64,000 nt of DNA from assembly GCA_032622095.1 (NCBI GenBank), contig CP136066.1, forward strand, positions 116,085,319 through 116,149,318. Direction: 5' to 3'. Position numbers and translations under genes: made by a program. The notes under the pieces were generated by a model. The model did not search any database and was not told the origin of the DNA. It was given only the letters and a program-made list of their open reading frames with translations. Below are positions 23,473-35,400 of the stretch, piece by piece (the stretch's first letter is position 1; each line of letters starts with the position of its first letter). Source of the stretch: Siphonodentalium dalli. Taxonomy: Eukaryota > Mollusca > Scaphopoda > Gadilida > Siphonodentaliidae.

Positions 23473-26400
23473 ATTATGATGTGGTGGGGAAACTGATATT
23501 CCATAAAAGTGATGTCATTGTGATTGGATATTAACAGGTGATGTGTCATTTTGTAGGTATTTGAATACACTAGCCACTGGTAGCAAAAAATATATGACGT
23601 TTTCATTGATGGATGTCACCAGACGTCAAAAAGTCATGCAACAGCGATGAAAACACAAATATAATAGTCTGTGATCTGATAGGGTACCCCTGCCCCCCTG
23701 CCACAGGACTGAACTTTTAATTTTCATTCTTATTATGTCCCTCAACTTTTAAGCAAAGTTATAATGTAAAATACAGTGCGTGTACACACAAGACAAGATG
23801 GCATCCAACATGGCCACCATTTTTAAGACGAGGCACTTTAAGTCAGTTTGATGCAAATAATTAAGAGAAAATCTTGACAAGTGTGTATAAATGTATATAT
23901 TATTGTGAAGCTAAGACATAATGCTACCTTTTTAGGGAACTCCACGTCCAAGATGGCCACCACAATGGCCGCCGGAAGTGGAAAATATAACTATTTTTCA
24001 CTAATATCTTCTAAATTAGTTTCGGCTGTTTGGAACTGGTTGAGAATTTCAACTTCTGTTTGTATTTTTCATGTTAATTGATCATTGGGGCAATTAAATA
24101 TGCCATTATGTGGGTCCCAGCCCCTTCTTATACCATTACTTATGAATATTCCAACTCAATGGATCCAAAGTTGTCACTTTAGCTCAAAATGGCAGCAAAA
24201 TTATGGAAAATAGTATATACTGCCCCAGCCAGCGTGCCATGCAATCGGTTACAAGTTGTGGTTGATGAATATAATCGACTAATATGCCTTCAATACAATG
24301 AATACTAACATTGGTGATGCACTCTTTTCAATTGTTACTATTGTAACCACTGACAATACCAGAAATATTGGATATTTCTCTCAATCATTTCAAACTAAAC
24401 TGAACATTTCATCGCATGGGTACTCTACTTCAAAATTGATTTAATTCTCTTTCTCTCCCTGTGAACAGATTCCGACCATTTGACTAGCAAAATGACGGGA
24501 AATTAACAACCCTTATATCTAACTAAATAATACTTCATGAGTTGTTTTTCTGTCATACACCATTATTGTGTTGCTGTATACATGAGTATAACTATTCATA
24601 AATGATCTGCAGAGAATTATTAAAACAAATAAATTTATATAAAACAATCCCAATTCACAACGAATTTGAGGATATAAATATAAGTAATAAACAAAGGATT
24701 ATATATGGTCATGGGTTTTGGTCACGATATAAATTGCTGAATTTTTCTCATGATCAAAATCCCATGACAACATTGAAACCGCCATTCATTTCTGAAGCAC
24801 AAGACAATATACAATAGTAACATACTTTATTTTGCTATCTCTTACATATTCTTTGTTTTTAAGCTTATCTTCCCAGGGAAGTTTTTCACACATCCATTGT
24901 AGCATGCAATAAGCTAGAATCTCCAGATCTCCACGCCTGCTCGGGGCTGTAAAATATATATTGGGAGTTAGTTTGAAATTTACCTGATGAATTATTGAAT
25001 GATATAAATCAATAGGCACAGCTAAAATCAATACAAGGGTTGTGCATCGAAGGTGGCGCTCGTCAATTTTTTTGCACATATCGAGAATCACTAATGATGG
25101 ACGTAAAAGGAAGAATAGCTCAAAACTAAGGACTGTTACTCAGGTACAAAATAAAAAAATCTGGTATTCGAAATATATCGAGATACTGTTGTGAAAGATA
25201 CATATACCAGACATGAATGGAATCAGTTGATGTTTGTTCATGATATACCACCAACGGTCATAAAATTGCTAAAAATAAACAAAACTAATGGCCTCACATA
25301 AACTCACATACCAAAAAGGGTTGTGCATCAAAGATGCCTCTGGGCATGTCTTTTTGCTCTTGAGAGTGAATCTGTCTGACTGGGAATCACTAATGAAATT
25401 GTTAATGACACTGTAGCTTAACATGGAGAGGAGTTTAGAAGAAGGAAAGTAAAAAAGTTTCAACGAGATATGAACAAATTTTATAGCTCACATCAAACGG
25501 TGATCATAAACATGCCTGTAAAGTTTACAATTAAAACATTTCTAATAAATGCGGGCTGCATGTTGTGGCAATGGATTCAAATTTTGAAATCCGAGATGGC
25601 TGCTGGTGGCCATGTTTTTCAACGAATTTCTGGAAAATTGATGGCTCCGATCTAGAGGTCACCCTGATGACCCATATGAAGTTTGGCAATGATCGGTCAA
25701 GGGATGTGATTTGTAGGGCTTGCCAAAGGATTTAGTCATGCAAAGAGTAAAATCCAAGACGGCTGCCAGAAGCAATGTTTGTCATCAAAAAAATTCCAAA
25801 TTTGATAGTTCCCCATCTAGAGGTGATCCTAAACATGCCTGTAAGTTTTCAAACATTTCTCCAATAATTGCGAGCTGCTTGTGGCCGTGTTTTCAACGCA
25901 TTTCAGAAAAAATCTACGGCTCTGATCTAGAGGTCACCCCGGAGATCCATATGAAGTTTGGTGATGATCGGATGAGGGATGTGGCCTGAAAGGTATGCCA
26001 AAGTAAACTGTTGTCAAGTTGAGCTAAAAATTAATGAACTAAAGAACCATACCAGTAATGGAAAATCTGAACAAAACAATTGAACCCTCTATTGAATGTC
26101 CTCATAGTAGTGAACATCCATTCCAAATTACATTACATTGAGATCTGAGCACTGCTGTTCAAGTTATGACATTAACAGACATCAGATGGACGTATGGACG
26201 CACAGACAGGTGCAAAACAGTATATCGCCTTTTTTATTAAGGGGGTATAATAAATCAGACAAACCTGGTTTTCAAAGTAGTTTGAGAAACTGTTGTAAAA
26301 GATCCATATACCAAATATGAATGAAATTGGTTGACAATTGTTATTGCGCTATCGGACATAAATTTCCCTAAAATTGCTTTTAAAAAGGCAAACTAAGGGC

Positions 26401-29400
26401 CATAACTCCGGTAAAAAAAAAATTATTTGAGAGTATAATACATATTTCCTTAGAAGTGAGTCCAAATACTGAACTATATCTCCGGTATTGTGCAAATCAG
26501 GAAGGTTAAAATTTATTGTCGCCTACTCCCTGCTCAGATTAGTCACGCATGAATGCACCCAGTATAAAGCTTGTGTTCTAACTGTTATGCAGTCAGTTTT
26601 ATTTCCAACTCAGTCATGAGATTGGCAAGTCGCAGAGTTGGGATTGGCACCACCATGGGAGGGATCTATGATAGTTCAACTGGTATTCGGGCTCTCTTTT
26701 GAAAAATTTATTATACTCTCAAAAATAATATTTCTCCGGTAAAGGAGCCCTCATACTGAATTATATGGATTAGAATACAAGCCCAGAATGCGGCACAAGC
26801 AATAAAGTTAATATCCAAATTCGATGGGAATGTACTCAGATTTCATGCTAATGTGATTTCTTTATGAATCAGCTATGATTTTTTTTATGTGAAAGAGCTC
26901 ATAAATTCAGATTCCACCATTGCTCAAATATGGGCCTCCCCATTGTTTTTTGGAAGAAACATCCCAGGTAATGCCATACAATTCATGCCAGCGAGACAAC
27001 TGAGCAAGTTTGACTTATTAAGAGACTTATTCTCCTTATCTTCTTACTTCTCTTCATCCTTCTTTTCTTTTTCCTTGTCCTCGCTCTCTTGACAGTTCAC
27101 ATGTAGAACTGTTGTCACATGTTTCCATTGTATATATCATAATATATCAGAATTCTAATGATACACACAGCATATATAAAAAACAAGAGATGGACTGTCG
27201 TCCGGTGCATTCCCCCTTGTGGCATACTGCCTAGTGGGCATATCTATAACCTATGACTGATATAATCAGACAGATGGACCCAAAAATCTGCATTTTCTTA
27301 TAAACAAAGATGAATAACTATAGAACGAAAAACATGAACAAAACGTTTGAACACGGCATTGAATGTTCTCACAGTGAACATCCATGTCAAATTTCATTGA
27401 GATCTGAGCATTACTGTTCAAGTTATGGCCTGAACAGATATCAGACAGACCAAAAAGCTAACTTTCCAGATAAACAAAGATGAATAACTCTAGAATGGAA
27501 AACCTGAACAAAACGATTGGACCCTTTATTGAATGTCCTCATAGTAGTGAACATCCATACAAAATTTTGTTGAGATCCGAGGACTACTGTTCAAGTTATG
27601 ACCTGAATAGACATCAGACAGACCAAAAAGCCAACATTTCCAGATAAATAAAGATGAATATATGTAACTCTAGAATGGAAAATCTGAACAAAACGACAGA
27701 ATTCTCTATTGACATCCTCATAGTAGCGAACATCCATACCAAATTCATAGAGATCCGCACACAACTGTTGAAGTTATGACATGAACAGACAGATGGAACA
27801 AAAAGCCAACATTTCCAGATAATCAAAGAATGGAAAATCCGAACAAAACAATGGAAGTTCATGGAACCCTCTATTGATTGTCCTCATAGTGGTGAATATT
27901 CAACTTCAACATTACATTTCGCCCAGGCAAAAGAAATTTCATCGAATAACAAGGACTAATCTTTTTTTTTCTGCGAACAAACAGAGCTGTTCCATGTATG
28001 ATATTAACATAGCGATGAAACTTATTAAAGAAACACTGCGAGTCATTTGAAAGTGAAACATGTTTAGCATGAAATTAGGAGACTTTACATACAGTACCAC
28101 GTTGAGTCTGCGATCTTACACGTCATCACACCGTATATGTTAAACAATAATGCAATATATTTTTCATCAAAAGTAAGCTAAATGGTTCTTTAGTCATTGT
28201 CAAGATGGCCATCTGTTTCTAATTTTTCGACAGATTTTAGATAGATGCCAATTTGGTAGGCTTATGAAAATTATGGAAACAAATTGCGTATGAAACAAAA
28301 AGTTTCTTTGCTGAGCTAATAAATATTATCAAACAATTGGCTAGGCGACGAATAAATTGCAAGTTTGGTATTGACAATAAATATTGAGTTGATAAACTCG
28401 TAATTCAGAAAGATACTCCCTTTCGAACCTGTTGACAGTCAGGAGGCAATGAAACTGACTGCATAGTGGTTAGTTTACAAGCTTTATGCTGGGTGCATTC
28501 ATGCGTGACTAATCTGAGCAGGGCATAGGCATTTTAACGCTCCTGATTGGCACAAAGCCTGAGATATAACCATATAGTTCAGTATGAGGGCTCATTTACC
28601 AAAAAAAATCATTCAAACCTGGTTTTTGAACTCAATCAAGATAGTGTTGTAAAATATCCATGTACCCAATATGAATAGAATTGGTGGTTGACTTTTGTCA
28701 AAGATATCGCTAACGGTCATTAAATTGCTAAAAATAGACAAACTAAAGGCCGTAACTAACGCAAAATAAATCGAACAAACCTGGTTTTCAAACTCTATCA
28801 AGATATTGTTGTGAAAGGTTCACATATCAAATATGAATGTAAACGGTAGACATTTGTTAAAATTTTCGTGCCAATGGTTATAAAAATAGACAAACTAAGG
28901 GCCGTAAAACAAGAGATGGGCTGTCGTCCGGTGCATACCCCCTTGTGGCATAACGCACAGTGTGGGCATATCTATAACCTATGATTGAAATACTCAGACA
29001 GATGGACCACAAAATCAGCATTTTCATATAAACAAAGATGAATAACTAAAAAAACGAAAAACCTAAACAAAATGATTGAATGTCCTCATAGTGGTGAACA
29101 TCCTTACCATACCAAATTTCATTGAGATCCGAGCATTACTGTTCAAGTTATGACCTGAACAGACATTGGACGGACCAAAAACTGAAAATCCGAACAAAAC
29201 GATTGAAACTCCATTGAATGTCCTCATAGTAATGATCATCCATAGCAAATTTCATTGAGATCTGACAACCGGTGGTTGATATATCTGCCCAGGTGGATGA
29301 ATGGATGGACAGACAGATGGAAGGACCGATGGAGGATCGGACGCATGTAATCCAGTATACCCACCATTTGTATACTTACATACTCCTTTGTGAGCGTCAA

Positions 29401-32400
29401 TACTGGTGAATTCTACTGTACCATCATGGACTTTCCTGGGGTCCTCTTTATATTCCTTGTGGGTTGAGTCTATCCGATACTTGGTTGCTAAACCATAGTC
29501 CACCAAATAGACCTGAAAGTGGTTACCAGTTGATGTTAGATATCTATAAGACTATACAAGTGCACCGCTGGGCGGAGGTAACGCCCCCGACTGTACAATC
29601 AGAGAAACTATCTGGTTAAGCGCTATAAAAATGCCACATGTTGTTCTATGTTAGCTTCAAATTTGGTCTGGTGCCACAAAAATAGAAGGAAAACTGAATT
29701 TTCTAAAAAAAAAAACTGAATTTTTTAAGTCGAAAAAGGGTCATAACTCTGACAAAAATTATCCAAATAAACAATCCAAAATCAAGTTATCATCTGGAAA
29801 CCAAAAAAAGTAGCAGAAAACCTGAATTTTCTAAGTCCAAAAAGGGGCGTAACTCTGGAAAAAATGGGCGGACGAAACCACGGCTATGGGGAAATCTTGT
29901 CCCCCCGGCTGGTCTATTGGCATACCAAAGATCAACTGAATTGAATTAGGGAAACCAAAGTTATGAGTTGAAACGTTCGTATGCCTCAGAAAACTGAATT
30001 TTCTAATTCCAAAAAGGGGCGTAACTCTGGAAAAAATAGGCGGACGAAACCGCAGTTATGGGGAAACCTTGTCCCCCCCGGCTAGTCTATTAGCATACCA
30101 AAGATCAACTGAATTGAGTTAGCGAAACCAAAGTTATGAGTTGAAACGTTCGTACGGACGGACGGAGGGCTCCACTATATACCCCCAAATCTCCATCGGA
30201 GATCGGGGGCATAATAAACCAAGACAGTTGTTCCAAGAAAGCTTGAATAGGTATACTGTACAACCACTTAATGATTTCTCTAAACATTTTTCCTTACATT
30301 TAGTGTTCAAGATACTCATTTGTATAAAATATTTGGAACACCAGATAGTTTGAAACTGGCAGCTCGGTGAATGTGTATAGCACATTGTTCAACAATTACT
30401 CAGACAGTTTCAGAAAGTCAGAAACCAAACAAAATCCACAGATGATAATATGCTTCTGTATATGTATTATATATGTATTTTTAACTCTTTCCTATCTGGT
30501 TTCTATCTTTACTTTGAATATACCAATAGCAACAAGACAGTGTTTTATTACAGGGTTGGTGATTTTTTTGATTTAAATCGATTTATTTGATTTTTTTTTC
30601 TAACTGTTATGAAAATATGTAATTGTGCAATGTCTTTGATAAATGAAGGTTCTGAAAGGTGTTGCTTATTATTATCCATGGCTGGATTAATCAGAATTCT
30701 GTGATTGTATTATTTTTTGATTATTTTTTGTATACCAATGAAACACACAAATATGGCAGTACAGATATATCGACCATGTGCTTTATGCATACACTTAGGT
30801 CCATATGGGTTTCAATGTTGTGATATCTGGAAAGGTAGACCTGTGCTTAAAACTTTTACTAATAAATTTAGTCAATTTTAGTTGAAAACTGAATATATTA
30901 TCAATCATGTTTGCTCTCAGTGACTTGAGGACATACATAATCACACTATATATCAAGTATAGGCACTAGACAACTAGAGTAGTTAGATGGCAGAGTATAT
31001 GGTAGAGCTTCTCAGTTAGCATTTACATGTACGGCAATGAGAAAAGGGGGAATGAAAATTAAACAAGTATAGTGAGGCGTAATGAATCTGAGTTTAGTTA
31101 CAAACAATACGAACAATGCTATAAAGCGGAACAGGCCATTACTGGAACAGTAGCATGCAGTATGCCTGTAGTTTCTATAGGGTTGATAATTACTGTACAA
31201 TTTCATATCTATTATCCAATTTGAATATTGATTAATCATACTCATGTTTTAGTTTACAGAAACCTGGTTAGATATTGCAGTTCTTGACTTTTTATCATCA
31301 TTTGCAAAAAATTGATTTAAATCGGCCAACCCTGTTTTATTATAAAATTGACTTGACAAAATAAAACTTCATTGATTTCACCTAATTACCTCATTATCCA
31401 TTTGTTTACCTCCTTTGAATCCCAGCAACATATTTGATGCTTTGATGTCTGCATGGACATAGTCATTCTCATGGATAAACTCAAGAGTTTCTAACTGAAA
31501 ACAAATACAAAATAGTCAATATAGTCAATCTAAATTTAGAGACAACAGAGATGATTTTGAGCAATTACCACATGACTAGCAACAAATATAAACAAAAGTA
31601 GATATTCATGTTTAGGCCAAAAAAAATATATATTTGAATCTCAATGGTTTATTTTTTTCTGCCCATAGACTGGTATAGTAAACACGGGTTATTATACCTT
31701 CCCAGGTCCAGAAAATGTAGGGAGAAATTTGTAATGGATATAAACTAATTTAATCTCATATATATTTTGAAGACCTCTGACTGTCTGTCTGAATGTTTGT
31801 TTGTCTGTCATTTATACAAATCTACGATTCTCGACCGATCGGGACGAAACTTGGTACGTGTGTGTAGTTTGACCAGGCGGTCGTCGTTGTCGTATTGGCG
31901 AGCCTGTGCGGCGCCCGCTTCGGGCATGCGCAGACGAGATCTCGGAAACGGGTGGAGCTATCGACTTGAAATTTGCTATGTAAATGTATCTTGCCCCGGA
32001 TACGAATTTTATCGGGTCGCCGAGCCCGTGCGACACCAGCTTCGCGCATGCGCAGACGAGATCTCGGAAACGGGTGGAGCTATCGACTTGAAATTTGGTA
32101 TGTGAATGTATCTTGCCCCGGATACGAATTTTATCGGGTCGCCGAGCCCGTGCGACGCCAGCTTCGCGCATGCGCAGACCAGATCTCGGAAACGGGTGGA
32201 ACTATCGACTTGAAATTTGGTTTTTGAATAGCCCGGACAACGTCGGGCTCATCGGCTAGTCTATTATATATTTTGGAAGATCTGTCTTTTTGTGTGTGTG
32301 TTCGCGATGGACACGAAAACGGATGAGCCGATTTCGTTGAAACTTGGTATGTGGGGGTACTTTCGGCCGTGGAGTAGCATGGGCCTGTTAATTTGCCCGT

Positions 32401-35400
32401 GCGACGTGACCTTGACCTTTAAATCGGGTCATTTCAAGGTCAAACGCCCGAGTATCACGGGATTTCGATGAAAATTAGTGTCTAGGGATACTTTCGTGTG
32501 GGGAGTCTCATAAGCCTATTCATTTGCCCGTGTGATGTGACCTTGACCATGAAATCGGGTCAATTCAAGGTCAAATCGCGAATTTTAATGGGATTTCGAC
32601 GAAATTTGATACGTGGGGTTACTTTTGTCCACTGAGTGTTTTGGACATGTTGAGTCGTGGACCTGACCTTGACCTTCAAAATGATCAATTCGAGGTCAAA
32701 TCGGGTAAAACCGGATGAATTTCGACGGGTACTTTTGTCGGGTACTTTTGTCTGGGCAGTGTTTTGGACGGGTCAAATCGTGACCCCACCTGACATAATA
32801 TATATTTTGGGACTTCTGTCTGTTTGTTTGTTAGCTATGGCCGGGAAAACTGCCGGACGGATTGAGCCCAAACGTCCTATCTAAGGGTAAAATACCACAT
32901 GAAGTGTCAACGCACCGCTTCTGAGAACGTCAGAGCACTCCTTCTCCATACCCAGTCACCAAAATGACCATCCTTGGTAATGTGGGGTTAATCGTGTTGA
33001 TAGTTAAAGAGCGTTCGTATCCACAGTGTCGTTGATAAAGAGCATATGCGTGTAGTGTGATTCTTATGTCTGGGGCCACACGTGAGTGTGTCTGTATCCA
33101 GACATAAGCGTGTTGTGTGATTCTTATTTCTGTCTTCGTACTTAGGGGTTCCAAGGAACGGGGGAGATTTTCATCAGGTAAGTTTTTCCGCCCGAGGTGA
33201 TCTTCACCTTGAAACGGGTACCCACAAACGTACCTCTTTTAGGGACGGGTACCATCACGGGACGGGTACCATCATTTCTCTTGATTAAAAAGGCAGAATT
33301 GACTCAAATTAAATTAAAAAATTAACGGATTTCGACGAAATTTGATAACTAGGGATACTTTTGTCGGGAGAGTATTTTTGACGGGTCAAATCGTGACCCC
33401 AACCTGACCTTGACGTTCAAAATGGTCAATTCAAGGTCAAATCGGGTAAAACGGACGGATTTCGACGAAATTTTATACCTAGGGATACTTTTGTTTTGGA
33501 TGGGTCAAATCGTTGACCTGACCTTGACCTTCAAAATGGTCAATTCAAGGTCAAAGCCCGGACGAAGTCGGGTCATCTGCTAGTCTGATATAAAGAATGA
33601 CAAATTATGACATTGTACTCTACCCATACATCATATAGGAGGGATTACCTATAATGATTTGTATATACGATTTTAATATCGGCACAATAATTTTTAACAT
33701 GCAGAACTACATATCCGAATAATATAAAAATAAGGAACGTACAGCCAAATGAAAAGAAAAAGTGATCTTCAAAACTATCATAGAAAGGGTTGATTCACTT
33801 ATTCCGCTGACTAATTAGAGACTGTATATGTACCGCAATGTATGTTAGACAATAAAACTTCAAATAACCATCATAAAAATGGCCAAAATACAATGCTTGT
33901 CAAACTGTGGTGCGCTTCGGGTTTGCTTATCTTCTATGACAATAGTGTAGCAAGGAGAAAACTCTACCTTGCAGGGTTACTTTCTTAAGGGTCGCAAAGG
34001 TCAAATATCCAACTTCCTGCTGATATTTTATCCAAATATTTCAACACATTTGGCAAATAAACTTGGGGGGTTAGAGAGCCTGTGGTGACAATATGCCTGA
34101 TAGTTGCCTATGGTCTTTTGTTGAATATCCACACATAAACCGTTGTATTTAGCTCCTACTCGATATTTGAAACATAACTAATTTCGGTGTGACAGTTTCA
34201 TATTTTCATGTTACCAGTTTACAACTATGGTGAAAATCTGAAATCCAAAATTGAAATAAAATGATCCAACGCGGGCCAATTTTTTCGATGCGACGATGAC
34301 AGAAAATCAAAACCCTTTTTGTTCTGCCTTAATGTTGTAATTTAGATGATTTTGCATTTATGTTACTCATGAGCTTTAGGTATTCATTTTATTTACAGAT
34401 GCCATGTTTTCATTTAACATACTACGCTCTTTATTGAAACAGCTATCTTCACTTTAATCAGTTGGAAACTTGAATGTTCACTCATTTTTAACATTTGAGC
34501 AAAATTTTAAAATGGATCTCCTAACAGGCATTTCCCTGACCAAACTCATGTTAATTTCTTTTTTGTTATTTAGATGGACGGACTTAATATGTACTTCACA
34601 AGGGTAGAGTCGGCTAGGGGTTGGAGGAATGGTACCCCTATAGCCGCTGGGGGAAATCTCAGTCCCTCAATAAACTGTGAAAATCTATCTGTAAATCAGT
34701 CGTTATTTAAGCTAAGTTCTGAATATCTATGGTAATATAAGTATATAAAGTCAAGGAATTAATTGTGTTAAATTTTTGACAATTTGAAGGATTAATAAGG
34801 ATGTTGTCATTTGGCACTGCTTATAAACATTGATTTTGTTTGTGGCTAACATCTGGACGTCGTCAATATAATCATTAATCAAAACCATAAATAACAGTGT
34901 GTTAGTTAAGTTTAGAACGTAATAATGACGTAACCAGGCAGAATCAACCACATTGATTTTGAGAATATGTGTAGCCATGAACAGCATTCTTTTCCTGTAA
35001 AATGGTTCACTAGTGATTGTTAGAGGACAAATAAAAGTATCTTTGTTTATTACTCCCTGTTGGCTTTACTTAGTGGCAAATACACATGTGATGTAGGCAC
35101 TAATCTGTGTATCGCGTAGGAGATTATGTGGTATGGGAAATTTGGGCGAGGGGGAAATGGACCCTAAAAGGGACCCGCTGCCCCTAAATTTGGGTGAGGG
35201 GGAAATGGACCCTAAAAGGGACCTGCTGCCCCTATAGTGCTGACTTAACTTTTTAAAACCTGGAGTAAAGACACAAAATCTTAACATCCTTACCATTCTG
35301 ATTCCCAGAGAACAGGTGCTCTTTCTTGAGAAGTTCCCTGCCTTTTCAAATAATTTTTGTAGATCTGTACTGAAACGTGGCATTACCATAAATCTGTATT

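Noticed and set aside
23280-23606. Open frames with poly-Pro or poly-Gly
   Set aside because: They only translate the 41-nt poly-C run.
31767-32227. Open frames over H2 with Arg-rich repeats on both strands
   Set aside because: They reflect the 122-base tandem units of a non-autonomous Helitron. Both strands are open, which is expected from repeats free of stops.
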